Assembly (NCBI GenBank): GCA_024278345.1
Contig: JAJRTK010000277.1
Location: 1 to 64,000, forward strand
DNA from: a bacterium
GTDB lineage: Bacteria; CSSED10-310; JAJRTK01
Length of the DNA stretch: 64,000 nt
Direction: 5' to 3'
The notes below the pieces were generated by a model. It was not told where the DNA came from, ran no database searches, and worked only from the letters and a program-made list of their open reading frames with translations. A program made the translations under genes and the position numbers. Positions 51,978-61,667 of the stretch are shown here, one piece after another (position 1 is the stretch's first letter; every line of letters starts with the position of its first letter).

Positions 51978-54900
51978 TCAAGCCTCCACCCGGTGCCGGC
52001 GCCAAATAATCCGGCCAGCTCCAACCAGCAAGAGTAGCAAGGCCAAGAGAAGGAGAGCTTCCGACATCGCTCCCACGCTGGGGAGCAGGTCCGTCGCCTC
52101 CGTCCAGGTTCCATTGCCGCTATCAGGGTCGTCCGTGACCGCCGTGACGACAAAGCTCGTGCTCAAAGGAGTCACGGCCGTTGAAGAAACCGTTGTCTCC
52201 ACCATGACGATAGCGGTCTGCAGGGAAGCCAGCGAACCCAAATCGCAGGTCAAAGTCCCGCTATTGTCGGTGCAGCCCAGGGCGGAGACCAAGGTCAATC
52301 CTCCATCCAAAGTCACTTCCAAAGTGACTCCCGAGGCATCTGACGGCCCACCATTGGTCACCGTGGCCGTGTAATTTAGTTTTCCACCCACAGCGGCCGG
52401 ATCCAGATCGTCGGCGACGCTCACCGAAAGATCGGCCGATGTCGTGACAACGATGCTCCCGGTTCCACTGTCATTCGCCGAGTTTTGGTCTCTGGTCGAT
52501 GATGTCACCGTCCAAATCATGTCGGCCAAAGAGCTGGCGGAGGAATCGAGAAGGGCATCCAGATCCACCGAAATCGCACTGCCAGACGGGATGTCGCCAA
52601 GATCGCAGGTGACCAGCCCTCCGCTTTCCGAGCAGCTCGCCGAAGTCGCCCGCACGGGCGCAACGAAGGTCAGGCCGTTGGGCAACGCCCCTGATAAGCT
52701 GCCACCACTGGCTGTCCGTGGTCCGTTGTTCGTCACCGTGACCGTATAGGTCACCGCCGAACCCGCAATGGCAGGACTGGTTGTCGAAACGGAAGTCACC
52801 TCCAGATCGGCATACTCTTCCCCTTGCACGAAGAGCACCAGAGGATCGTGATCGGATGCACGCACGGGAGTGTTTGGATCGGCGGCGGCGCTCCCCTCAT
52901 CGGGAGCGTCGGCGTTGACCCGACCGAACTCGATGCCCGTGACGGTTTGGGCCATGCTTTCGGAAGTTAAAATGTGATCCAGCACCTGCGCGGACCCGTT
53001 GGCCTGCCACGAATAGCGCTCTTCCAGAGCAAGATTCAGCACCTGATTGGTCATGTCCGGAGTGACCTCATCCGTCACGGGGATCACCGAATCATTGGGA
53101 TCCGTCAGACCCCTTATCTGCCCCACGACATCGTAATAGCCGTCGGAGAACTCGAAGGCATTGAAATCCCCCAGCACAATGATGGGCATGTTCGGATCAG
53201 CAGTCTGGAGGGACTGGATATACTGGGAAAGCCTCGTCGCCTGCTCCAATCGCTTCTGCCGTGCAAACTCGCTGGAGTCCACGCCGATGAACGACCGCAA
53301 ATGCACGGCGATGGCCGTGAACGAGAAACTCGTGCCAACTCCGTCCACCTGACCTTCCAACACCAAGGGCACGCGGTCGTAGAGATCGTATGTCTGGCCA
53401 TCGAGATCGAAGGTGTCGCTCAGGCCGAACTGGGAAAGGACGATGTTCGACACCTTCCCCTTGGTCAAGAAGCCCACCTGCTGAGAACCGGCGTTGGGGC
53501 TATCCATCAGATGAGAAGTGTAGATCGTGTTGGGATCTTCGGTGGCAATCTGGGCCACCAGAGCATCGAGAGTCGCCTGATCCTGGACCTCCTCGATGGC
53601 CAAAATATCGGGTGCCTTGAGAACGTCGAGCACAAGCTTCGAAAACTTCTTCAGCCGGTCGGTCTCCGTGTTCCGAAGGAACTCCGTGTTCAACGTCGCC
53701 AGCGTGAATTCCCCGGGCAGCCGATCGCGGACGGCCCGGTAGGTAAAGGTGTTGGAAACGGAAAGGCTCTTGGGCTGAATCTGGTAGTCGCCAAAAACGA
53801 AGCCCAGCGGTCCCTCGGCCGTAAAGGTATCTCCGGCGGACATCTCCACCATGGGCAGGCCAAGAGCGTTGGGATCGAGTTCGAACAGCTCGGGGTTGCC
53901 ATCCCAAACCGGGATTCCCGTGAGGCCCGGATACTCGATCCCCGCCTCTCTCAGCGCCCGGGCACGGCCGGGGGCCACCGCCATGAAGTCTCCGTACCGA
54001 TTGCTGGCTCCACTGACGATACCGTCGGTCACCTGGACAAGCATCCCCTCGAACCTCTCCAGAGGCGGCGGATCCGCTGGACTCGACGCCGGCGTCGTGC
54101 CGTCGAAAACCACTGCCGCGGGAAGCGGATTGCCGGACGAAACCACCGTGACAACAGGAGATCGGGTGATCTCGGTGAAGCTGTAATACTCGTCCACAAG
54201 TCCTGTTACATCCACCTCGTCGCCCACGGTCACCGATGGGGCGACCTCCGTGAAAACGAAGAGCCCTTCGGAGGTCGCCGGATCGCCATCATCCGTGCCA
54301 TCGGGCGTCTGGATGTAGAATCCATCGGCGGCCACGGCTGTCACAAGGTTTCCTTTCAAAACCACGGCCCGGTCGATGTACGGTGACTTGCTGGCGGCCC
54401 CTTGGACCTCATAAATCTTCAGCTCCGGCAGTGCCACGCAGCCGGAGAAACTCGTGCCATCGATGCGGACGCCCGGGGAGAAACGGCTCCCACCGGAACC
54501 CGTCGCCTGAGAATGCTGAACGTACGGCGGACTCCCAAGAATATCGGGATCGAGAGTGATGGAGTCGCCATTGGCCGCTTCCGCTCCATAGGTGACATCC
54601 ACCACGTTGCTCGTGGGATCGTTGGGATCGCGGTAGACTTGAAGGGTGTCGCCAGCGTCATCAAGCCCCAGCCCGCCGGTGGAAGCCGTCTGGACAAGGG
54701 CGCCTCCAAACGCATTTGGATCGGGAGTTCCACCGCCGAAAACCAGGACGGAGCACTGGTCGGGAAGAAAGCTCCCCGGAGGAAAAACATGGCGCGTGGC
54801 CGCGGCATCCTGCACGACCCACCCGTCTAGGTTGATGTCCACTCCGGAGTCGTTCACGAGTTCCAGGAACTCGTCTTGAGCGGCATCCACGGTGCCATCC

Positions 54901-57900
54901 CCATTGGCGTCGCCCGCGTTGGGATCCGGGGCCGAGTGGATTTCGTTCAGCACGGCCATGGGCGGTCGGCGGCCCGGGGTTGGGATCATGGAATCCCATG
55001 TTACCGACAGATCCTCCGAGGTCTCGTCATTCCCCCGAAGCCCGTTTCCACCGTAGGGCACCTCGTTTCCCTCCCACGGGTCGATCCGCTGGAACGACTT
55101 CCCCGCCGAATGCGCGGACGTGGAAATGACATCCTGGCTCGCCGTCACCGTGTCGGCCAAATAGGAGGTGGCCGCCGTATCACCGTCGGGGCCATCCACG
55201 GAGATTCCCGTCTTGTCCACGGCCTCCGCCTTGTCCCCCCAAACAGCATAGTCCAGATCCACGACAAGATCGGACTGGCCGTCCCACTGGTAGAGCACCA
55301 TCACCTCGCCACCACTCAAGCCACTGGAATCCAGGCTCCCATCCTGCTCCCACGGAAGATCGATGGAGCCGCTGAACGCCTCCAACATGTCGGGAACGTT
55401 AGGGTCCGTTCCATACAGCTCGTACGTGGGAGCCGACCCGTAAACAGCCTGAAAATCCAGCGCCCCCTGGACCGCAACCGTCTGGAAATCCCCCGACGCA
55501 ATGGTCGCTCCAGAGGGGAACTTCGCATGAAAATCCCTGAAGCTCCCGCCACCAGCCAGGCAGGCGGCTACATTCCCCCCGCCGGTACAATCCGCCGTCA
55601 CGATGTTGTAATAGTAATCTCCCCCGCTGCTATAAGTCGCGTCGGTCAAATAGACGTCGGTCAAATCGATGGTGGCTGTGGTGGGGTTGTGGATCTCCAC
55701 GAACTGCCCGGAATCCTGGCTCACCACCAGCTCAGAAAGCTGTAACGTTCGCTCTGGCGCGGGACAACCGGCAAATGGAACTCCGTCACTTTGGGTTCCA
55801 GGCGAAAACTGGACTCCCGGAGGGCCAGCCCCGGCGGTGGTGTGAGGCACGTATGGCATGGAACCGGTAATATCCGGATCCAGAGTGATCGACTGACCCT
55901 TCAAAGCCTCGGCGCCGAATGTCACCTGGACATCCGGATTGTTGGGATCCGCCGGGTTCGGAAGCAAAGAGATGGTGTCGCCGCCATCCACCAACCCCAG
56001 ACCGCCGGAAGCCACCTGGACCGTGGTCTTCCCGAAATCCCCCACGGGAGTACCGCCGCCAAACAACACAAGTGCGCAGCCATCGGGAACAACGGTCCCC
56101 GAAGGAAAGGTGTGGACCAATCCCTGTCCCGTTGCCAGGCCCCAGCCCGAAAGATCCGCGGCGGCGCCGGTATTGTTCACCAGCTCGATAAACTCATCGG
56201 CGACTCCGTCTCTCGTGCCGTCGCCATTAGCGTCTCCCAATACGGCGTTCGGATCGATGAGATCTCCCGAATTCGGGTCGGTTATGGGATCGGAGTAGAT
56301 CTCGTTCACCACCCACTGGAATGGCGCCGGCTGGCCCGGCGTCACAGCCGCTGCTCTCCAAGTGGCCGATAGGTTCTCCGAGGTCTCGTCATGCCCCGTG
56401 ACACCATTCCCTGCCACTTTGGTTTCCGTGCCCTCATTGAGATCAATCCGGTGCCACGACGAGCCGAAGGGGTGGGCTCCGGTGCTGACGATATCCTGGC
56501 TGGAAATTGCGGTATCGGCGGCATAAGCCGTCCCGGTGACGTCCAGGTCGGGACCATCAACGGAAACCCCCGTCTTGTCCACGGCTTCGACCTTATCGCC
56601 CCACACGGCGTAATCGATATCCCGCACCAGGTCCGAGACGCCATTCCAACGGTAAAGGATGACCACCTCACCGCTATTGGTCAAAGAACCCTGGTTGTTG
56701 ATGGAACCCGCGGACGCCTCCCGCATATCCGGGATGGAGTCGGCGGCACCATCTTCGTAAAGCTCGTAGGTGGGGCTCACTCCCCACTGTGTCAGGAATG
56801 CGTCGGACCCCGCTAACGACACGGTTTGGTACTCCCCCGGGGCGATGGAGGACCCGGCGGGAAAACGGGCGTGAAAATCACCAAAATCGCCACCACCGGC
56901 GTTGGAACCGGTCACGATGTTGTAGTAGTAGTTCCCCCCCGTTGAGTAAGTGGCATCGGTCAAATAGAGATCATCCAGGGAAATCGTCACGGGCGTCGGG
57001 TTGTGGATTTCGATGAATTCACCTCCGGTAGGCGTCACCACGATCTCGCTCAAAAGGAGTGTCGGGCCTCCATTGGTCCCGCCCATGGTACAAGGCTGGT
57101 CCACCAAGGTCACGCCGCCACCGGACGAGCTCCAGTCGTAACCGTCGTTGGGACCGGCTCCGTCGGGAAGCCTGGAAAAACAGCCCGTCTCCGTTCCCCC
57201 GCTCCAGCCAAGCTGATCCACCCGAACCCCCGAACCATCCATGAGATAGGCCACGTCACTGCCGGTGAAGTTCATGGTGCCGGAAAAATCTACTCCAGAA
57301 ACCAACACGAGCCAGCCACCGGGTGCCACGGTGCCCCCGGCCAAAGGTGAAAGCTCATCTCCGTCGCTCAACACCCACCCTGTCAGATCGACCGCCACCG
57401 AGCCAGGGTTGTAGAGTTCCACCTGGTCCACGGCATTGGGATCGGGGAAGACATCGATCTCGTTCAGGATGGCGGATGTCCCCAGCGCCGTTCCCCCAAC
57501 GTCGTTGGCAACCCCCTGCGTGGGAGTGGCGTCAAGGTTCCAGTCCACGGCATCCACCCCGGTATCCAGGCCATCGGCGGTCCTGGCCGCACTGGATCCC
57601 ACGGGAGCGACGGGGGCTCCACCCTTCGTCCCATAGGCGACTCGGTCCACTTCCGCTCCGGTATTGTCGCACAGGACCAAGAAATCCCCCACATTGCTCA
57701 ATGCAAAATTGTCTCCCGCTCCTCCCGCGGTCACAACGAAAAAACCGCCGTCGGCGATGTTCGTCCCCCCTGGAATCGTGCTGACTCCAACCCCGCAAGC
57801 CGCATCGTCAAGATACCAACCCGCCACGGAAATCACGCCGCTTCCAACGCTGTTATGAAGTTCCACCCACTCCGTGCCCTTCGGCACGAACTCGTTGATG

Positions 57901-58100
57901 GTGACCGCCGCTCCCGCCCCTGCTTCAAAGAAGATTAGCACCACCATCCAGGCAAGAACCGGGAGCCATCCTCCAACTGAAGGGAAACCGACCCGACTCG
58001 CCGCTCTTTCCATGGGCGGCAAGGTCGAGGCCAGAGCTCCGTTCGGCAGACCAGAAAACGGGGCGTCGAACTCAGAACAGCGGCTTCCGGCGGGATTCAT
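51978..58100 (-). CDS. Giant surface nuclease with lamin-tail domains, DUF11 repeats and sorting tail
   Basis: The 2040-residue protein has a hydrophobic signal segment around residues 45-60 preceded by a long basic N-region. Six lamin-tail-like (LTD) domains follow, recognisable by INEFVPKGTEWVELHN, NEIDVFPDPNA, LSEIVVTPTGGEFIEIHN, NEIYSDPITDPN, LSELVVSQDSGQFVEIHN and NEIHSAPDPNAG. An OB-fold-like segment lies near 1225-1330, then an endonuclease/exonuclease/phosphatase domain with LNTEFLRNTE, ILAIEEVQ, VLGDFNAFEFS and ASDHDPLVLF. Two DUF11-type Ig-like repeats follow, and the C-terminus has LPSVGAMSE, a hydrophobic helix and RRHR, a sorting tail. About 1.3 kb is tandemly duplicated inside the gene. 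Layout resembles extracellular nucleases such as ExeM and NucH. ATG 58100 follows GAGGAGAGGACG. Confidence 0.9.
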   Translation of the reverse strand: MNPAGSRCSEFDAPFSGLPNGALASTLPPMERAASRVGFPSVGGWLPVLAWMVVLIFFEAGAGAAVTINEFVPKGTEWVELHNSVGSGVISVAGWYLDDAACGVGVSTIPGGTNIADGGFFVVTAGGAGDNFALSNVGDFLVLCDNTGAEVDRVAYGTKGGAPVAPVGSSAARTADGLDTGVDAVDWNLDATPTQGVANDVGGTALGTSAILNEIDVFPDPNAVDQVELYNPGSVAVDLTGWVLSDGDELSPLAGGTVAPGGWLVLVSGVDFSGTMNFTGSDVAYLMDGSGVRVDQLGWSGGTETGCFSRLPDGAGPNDGYDWSSSGGGVTLVDQPCTMGGTNGGPTLLLSEIVVTPTGGEFIEIHNPTPVTISLDDLYLTDATYSTGGNYYYNIVTGSNAGGGDFGDFHARFPAGSSIAPGEYQTVSLAGSDAFLTQWGVSPTYELYEDGAADSIPDMREASAGSINNQGSLTNSGEVVILYRWNGVSDLVRDIDYAVWGDKVEAVDKTGVSVDGPDLDVTGTAYAADTAISSQDIVSTGAHPFGSSWHRIDLNEGTETKVAGNGVTGHDETSENLSATWRAAAVTPGQPAPFQWVVNEIYSDPITDPNSGDLIDPNAVLGDANGDGTRDGVADEFIELVNNTGAAADLSGWGLATGQGLVHTFPSGTVVPDGCALVLFGGGTPVGDFGKTTVQVASGGLGLVDGGDTISLLPNPADPNNPDVQVTFGAEALKGQSITLDPDITGSMPYVPHTTAGAGPPGVQFSPGTQSDGVPFAGCPAPERTLQLSELVVSQDSGQFVEIHNPTTATIDLTDVYLTDATYSSGGDYYYNIVTADCTGGGNVAACLAGGGSFRDFHAKFPSGATIASGDFQTVAVQGALDFQAVYGSAPTYELYGTDPNVPDMLEAFSGSIDLPWEQDGSLDSSGLSGGEVMVLYQWDGQSDLVVDLDYAVWGDKAEAVDKTGISVDGPDGDTAATSYLADTVTASQDVISTSAHSAGKSFQRIDPWEGNEVPYGGNGLRGNDETSEDLSVTWDSMIPTPGRRPPMAVLNEIHSAPDPNAGDANGDGTVDAAQDEFLELVNDSGVDINLDGWVVQDAAATRHVFPPGSFLPDQCSVLVFGGGTPDPNAFGGALVQTASTGGLGLDDAGDTLQVYRDPNDPTSNVVDVTYGAEAANGDSITLDPDILGSPPYVQHSQATGSGGSRFSPGVRIDGTSFSGCVALPELKIYEVQGAASKSPYIDRAVVLKGNLVTAVAADGFYIQTPDGTDDGDPATSEGLFVFTEVAPSVTVGDEVDVTGLVDEYYSFTEITRSPVVTVVSSGNPLPAAVVFDGTTPASSPADPPPLERFEGMLVQVTDGIVSGASNRYGDFMAVAPGRARALREAGIEYPGLTGIPVWDGNPELFELDPNALGLPMVEMSAGDTFTAEGPLGFVFGDYQIQPKSLSVSNTFTYRAVRDRLPGEFTLATLNTEFLRNTETDRLKKFSKLVLDVLKAPDILAIEEVQDQATLDALVAQIATEDPNTIYTSHLMDSPNAGSQQVGFLTKGKVSNIVLSQFGLSDTFDLDGQTYDLYDRVPLVLEGQVDGVGTSFSFTAIAVHLRSFIGVDSSEFARQKRLEQATRLSQYIQSLQTADPNMPIIVLGDFNAFEFSDGYYDVVGQIRGLTDPNDSVIPVTDEVTPDMTNQVLNLALEERYSWQANGSAQVLDHILTSESMAQTVTGIEFGRVNADAPDEGSAAADPNTPVRASDHDPLVLFVQGEEYADLEVTSVSTTSPAIAGSAVTYTVTVTNNGPRTASGGSLSGALPNGLTFVAPVRATSASCSESGGLVTCDLGDIPSGSAISVDLDALLDSSASSLADMIWTVTSSTRDQNSANDSGTGSIVVTTSADLSVSVADDLDPAAVGGKLNYTATVTNGGPSDASGVTLEVTLDGGLTLVSALGCTDNSGTLTCDLGSLASLQTAIVMVETTVSSTAVTPLSTSFVVTAVTDDPDSGNGTWTEATDLLPSVGAMSEALLLLALLLLLVGAGRIIWRRHRVEA

Positions 58101-58494
58101 GGCACGTCCTCTCCTCAAAACGGGGCAGAGCGGGTGAAAAGTGAGACCCGTGGGGATTTTTCTTTCTTGACTGTCCTATATCACTTCGGGGCAAGGCGAG
58201 CCAGACGGCTTGCCGATCCAGATTGCGGGCCGACGGGTGAGCGATGGGAGCGGCCGCGATCAGCGCGAACGGAACTCAAACAAAAGCCTCGACTTCGCCA
58301 TGGTGTTGCCTGGCGAACAAGTTTCTGGAACCATGGCAGCAAAAGAGTTAGAGTCCGTAAGAAGATGAACTCCTGTCCTGAAGGTCGCAGTCTTCGGTGG
58401 TCAGTGCATCAGGGAAATCCCAAACGGGAAAACTAACTTTTGCAGCCCTTTAGCATGGCTGAAACACGCCGTGGAACAGGCGGGCGGAACGAAG
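58101..58494. other. Intergenic region, nuclease and kinase-FGE genes
   Basis: This 394-base gap between divergent genes holds dispersed-repeat copy F (58235-58281). No further gene, tRNA or clear promoter pair was identified. Confidence 0.45.
58235..58281 (-). repeat. Dispersed repeat, copy F
   Basis: A 47-bp copy in inverse orientation, nearly identical to copy C in the trmJ-like gene. It lies between the divergent nuclease and kinase genes. Confidence 0.75.
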
Positions 58495-60924
58495 ATGAAC
58501 AACACCAAACCCGGGCAAGATCCAGGGAATGGCAACGAAGAGAGAATCGTTGATCCAGGCCGTGCTCTGCTTCGGGCGGCGGTGCGTGCTGTAGCCCTGG
58601 GCCTGATACCGGGCGGTCTTTTTGTGGGCTCGCTTTTCGAGGAAGTTGTCTCGCCCTGGTGCGAGGCCGGCTGGAAGTGGTTGAATAACCGCAAAAAGAA
58701 GGAACAGCAACAGGCCATTGACGGGCTTGCGCGGATCCCTGTGGAGGATGCGCGGCGGATCGCGGAAGAGGAGCTCGGCGGATCGAAGCTGACGCCCGAG
58801 GAACGGGAAAAAGTCGCCGACTATCTGGCGGTCATCCCCATGACGGCGCGGCGTGCCATCCAGCATACCCAAGATGGAGGAAAACCGGCGACCCTCCTGT
58901 CTCAGCTCCCGGCACACCAAGACTCGCTGATGAAGTTCCTGCCTCTCCGGCCTCCTCGGTTCAAGGCCGGGCACAAGGTTCCTTCCTACGATTTCGAACT
59001 GGAGCTGCTCCTGGGCCAGGGTGGTTTCGGCGAAGTCTGGAAGGCGCGGCACATTCGCCGGCAGTCGGTGCCGCCCAGAGCCTTCAAATTTTGCCTGGAC
59101 GAGTCGGTGAGGGTAAGCCTTGAGCGGGAGCTCGATCTTCTGGACCATATCGAGGCTAAGGGCCGACACCCGGGGATCGTCCAGCTCCTTGGAACAGCGA
59201 TGACGGCGGCCCCCCCCTTCTTGATGTACGAGTACATCGACGGCGGAGACCTGGTGGCCTGGCTGGCGAGCTTCGACGGACGCCCTCCGCCGGCACGGGA
59301 CGTGATGCGCATCCTTTGGATGACGACCGAAGCTCTTGGCTTCGCCCATGAGCTCAATATTGTTCACCGCGATCTCAAGCCCGCGAACCTGCTCATCACC
59401 CGAAAAGGGCGCATCAAGATCGCCGACTTCGGCATCGGAGCCTTGAACGCTCACGCCGCCGCGGTTGGCGAAGCAAGCCCGGCGGCATCACAGATGTCCC
59501 TGCTCCAAGGGGCCTGCACGCCCATGTACGCTGATCTTGCGCAACAACGGGGAGAAAGGGTCGATGCCCGCGCCGACGTCTATGCCCTTGGGGTGATCGT
59601 CTATCAGCTCCTCCTAGGCGACGTCACTCAGGCACTCTCCCCCTACTGGAGGGAAGAGCTCGAGGATCGGCAGATTCCCGGTTCCGTCGTGGATCTCGTG
59701 GCATCGTGCATCTGCTCTCCAAAGCGCCGGATTCCCGATGCCAATGCCCTCCTTGCGGAAATGCAAAGGCTCAGAAAAGCCTCTCGAAAGGGCCGGACAT
59801 CCGCGCCAACCTCTCCCGGCCCGGCACAAAAAAATCGCCAACCGGCACAAACGGCGACTCTGGCACCACCAATGCCTGGCCCACAGCCTCCGGTATCGTC
59901 CATGGTGCCACCGCTTGGGCCGCCAGTAGAGGCGACATCGCCTCCTAAAAGCGCCCGCTTCTCCAATTCCGGGCCCTCCACCCGGGAGCTGCTTCTGGCA
60001 ACCTTCGAGACGGATTCCGACGGCAAGACTGGGCAGCCCTCATCAACCGCTCTTCCACCCTCCTTCCAACAAATGATCCACCGGACGATCCACCGGTTCG
60101 ATAGCGTGACGCCCACCTCCATGTCCATGGTCGTCGATGAAGAATCTGAAACCTCTTCGGGTCCCAGCATCGGTGATACTCGCTGGATTCCACTCTCTGA
60201 AACAGCCAGGCTGGGATTCGTCTGGGTTCCAGGTGGCACCTTCCAGATGGGGGCAACCGGTGACGACCGCCATGCCGAGCCGGACGAGAAACCGCCACAC
60301 ATGGTGCGCCTCACCGGATTTTGGCTGAGCCGAACTCCGGTGACGCAAGAAGAGTGGGACGCGGTCATGCGGGGCGCCACGGTGACGCAGGGCTGGGTCT
60401 TTCGCAAGACTTCCTCCCTGGAGTCGCCCAGCGCCTTCCGCGGCCCGGCCCGACCGGTGGAAAACGTGTCCTGGAACGATCTCCAGGTTTTTCTGAAACG
60501 AGCTCCTCTCAGCCTCCGCCTCCCCACGGAAGCCGAATGGGAATACGCGGCTCGGGGCGGATTGACGGCAATCCGCTACGACGCAGTGGACGAGGTGGCA
60601 TGGTACGCCGGCAACAGCAAACGGCAGACCCAACCCGTGGGCCTCTTAAAACCCAACCAATACGGACTTTACGACATGCTGGGCAACGTATGGGAGTGGT
60701 GCCTGGACGTGTACCACGTGGATGCCTACAAGAGCCGTCGCGGGATCACCGACAACCCCCGCGTCAACAGCCCCTCCACCGGAGATCGAGTCCTCCGCGG
60801 AGGCGCCTGGTACACACCGGCCCCCATCATCCGAGCCTCGAACCGCTTCGCCGACTCTCCGGATCGAAGAAGCCCCAACACCGGATTCCGCGTCGTCCTC
60901 CGCGACCGGTGGGACACGGTTTAA
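58495..60924 (+). CDS. Ser/Thr kinase fused to formylglycine-generating-enzyme-like domain
   Basis: The 809-residue protein has an N-terminal helical region of about 160 residues, partly hydrophobic (AVALGLIPGGLFVGSLF), with the conserved-looking LTPEEREKVADYLAVIP. A kinase domain follows: GQGGFGEVWKAR, the Lys in RAFKFCL, IVHRDLKPANLL and IADFGIG. A Pro/Ser/Thr-rich linker separates it from a C-terminal SUMF1/FGE-type domain with FVWVPGGTFQMGA, RLPTEAEWEYAARGG, MLGNVWEWCLDVY and RVLRGGAWY. SUMF1-like domains bind sulfatase-type or other targets, and many bacterial ones are not catalytic. ATG 58495 is preferred to GTG 58471. It is convergent with the OmpR-type regulator gene (24 bases apart). 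Confidence 0.92.
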   Translation: MNNTKPGQDPGNGNEERIVDPGRALLRAAVRAVALGLIPGGLFVGSLFEEVVSPWCEAGWKWLNNRKKKEQQQAIDGLARIPVEDARRIAEEELGGSKLTPEEREKVADYLAVIPMTARRAIQHTQDGGKPATLLSQLPAHQDSLMKFLPLRPPRFKAGHKVPSYDFELELLLGQGGFGEVWKARHIRRQSVPPRAFKFCLDESVRVSLERELDLLDHIEAKGRHPGIVQLLGTAMTAAPPFLMYEYIDGGDLVAWLASFDGRPPPARDVMRILWMTTEALGFAHELNIVHRDLKPANLLITRKGRIKIADFGIGALNAHAAAVGEASPAASQMSLLQGACTPMYADLAQQRGERVDARADVYALGVIVYQLLLGDVTQALSPYWREELEDRQIPGSVVDLVASCICSPKRRIPDANALLAEMQRLRKASRKGRTSAPTSPGPAQKNRQPAQTATLAPPMPGPQPPVSSMVPPLGPPVEATSPPKSARFSNSGPSTRELLLATFETDSDGKTGQPSSTALPPSFQQMIHRTIHRFDSVTPTSMSMVVDEESETSSGPSIGDTRWIPLSETARLGFVWVPGGTFQMGATGDDRHAEPDEKPPHMVRLTGFWLSRTPVTQEEWDAVMRGATVTQGWVFRKTSSLESPSAFRGPARPVENVSWNDLQVFLKRAPLSLRLPTEAEWEYAARGGLTAIRYDAVDEVAWYAGNSKRQTQPVGLLKPNQYGLYDMLGNVWEWCLDVYHVDAYKSRRGITDNPRVNSPSTGDRVLRGGAWYTPAPIIRASNRFADSPDRRSPNTGFRVVLRDRWDTV

Positions 60925-60947
60925 CTCCGACTCCCCGGCGCCTCAGA

Positions 60948-61667
60948 CTATTCGGCGGGACCAGGCGGAACTGGCGTGAACTGGTAACCGACGCCTCGAA
61001 GCGTGTGGATGAACCTTGGCCGGGCAGGATCTACTTCGAACCTTCTCCGCAGCCGCGCAATAAAATTGTCGATGGTTCTTGGCGTCGGAAAGCTATCCCG
61101 GCCCCAAACGCGGTCAAGGATCTCGTCCCTGGACACGACATCTCCCGAACGCTCCGCCAGCAGCTTGAGGAGCAGGCACTCCTTTTGCGTCAATCGCGTC
61201 GCCTTCCCATCGACGCCCACGGCTTCGAAGCGGCCAAAATCAACGCGGTTGGCGCCAAACTCGAGGATCGCGCCAGCACCTGTCTGGTCCGCGTACCACG
61301 CACGACGCCGCAACATTCCCTCCACCCGAAGCAAAAGCTCCTTGAGGTGAAAAGGTTTCGCCAAGTAGTCGTCCGCTCCCAACTCCAAGCCTCGGATACG
61401 GTCCTCAGCCCGCGCCTTCACGGTCAAAAAGAGAATCGGTGTCCGATCCCCCGTGGCCCGAATCCTCTGGCAAACTTCGTAGCCGCTCTTGCCGGGCATC
61501 ATCACGTCAAGAATGAGCAGTTCCGGCCGATCCTCGCGCCAGAACTCCAGCGCCTCGTCGCCGTCCTTAGCCCAGAGTACCCGGTACCCCTCGGCCTCCA
61601 AGTTGAGGCAGACCGCCTCTCCAATATGCTCCTCGTCCTCCGCCAGCAAGATGAGATTCTGGCTCAT
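60948..61667 (-). CDS. OmpR/PhoB-family response regulator
   Basis: The 239-residue protein has a receiver domain at residues 5-120 (ILLAEDEEHIGEAV, phosphoacceptor in LLILDVMMPGKSG, Lys in LAKPFHLKE) and an OmpR-type winged helix at the C-terminus (RLTQKECLLLKLLAE, VWGRDSFPTPRTIDNFIARLR, IHTLRGVGYQF). ATG 61667 overlaps the sensor kinase stop as ATGA, with AGGAGG upstream; the longer frame from 61742 is rejected. It is the output partner of the kinase immediately upstream on the same strand. Targets are unknown. Confidence 0.93.
   Translation of the reverse strand: MSQNLILLAEDEEHIGEAVCLNLEAEGYRVLWAKDGDEALEFWREDRPELLILDVMMPGKSGYEVCQRIRATGDRTPILFLTVKARAEDRIRGLELGADDYLAKPFHLKELLLRVEGMLRRRAWYADQTGAGAILEFGANRVDFGRFEAVGVDGKATRLTQKECLLLKLLAERSGDVVSRDEILDRVWGRDSFPTPRTIDNFIARLRRRFEVDPARPRFIHTLRGVGYQFTPVPPGPAE

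Noticed and set aside
52974-54386. A 470-residue open frame on the plus strand opposite the nuclease gene
   Set aside because: The minus-strand nuclease frame is longer, contains recognisable LTD and nuclease motifs, and extends well past both ends. The plus frame is an artefact of GC-rich codon bias on the other strand.
59643-60527. A 294-residue open frame on the minus strand
   Set aside because: It is antisense to the kinase-FGE gene, whose domains are unambiguous.
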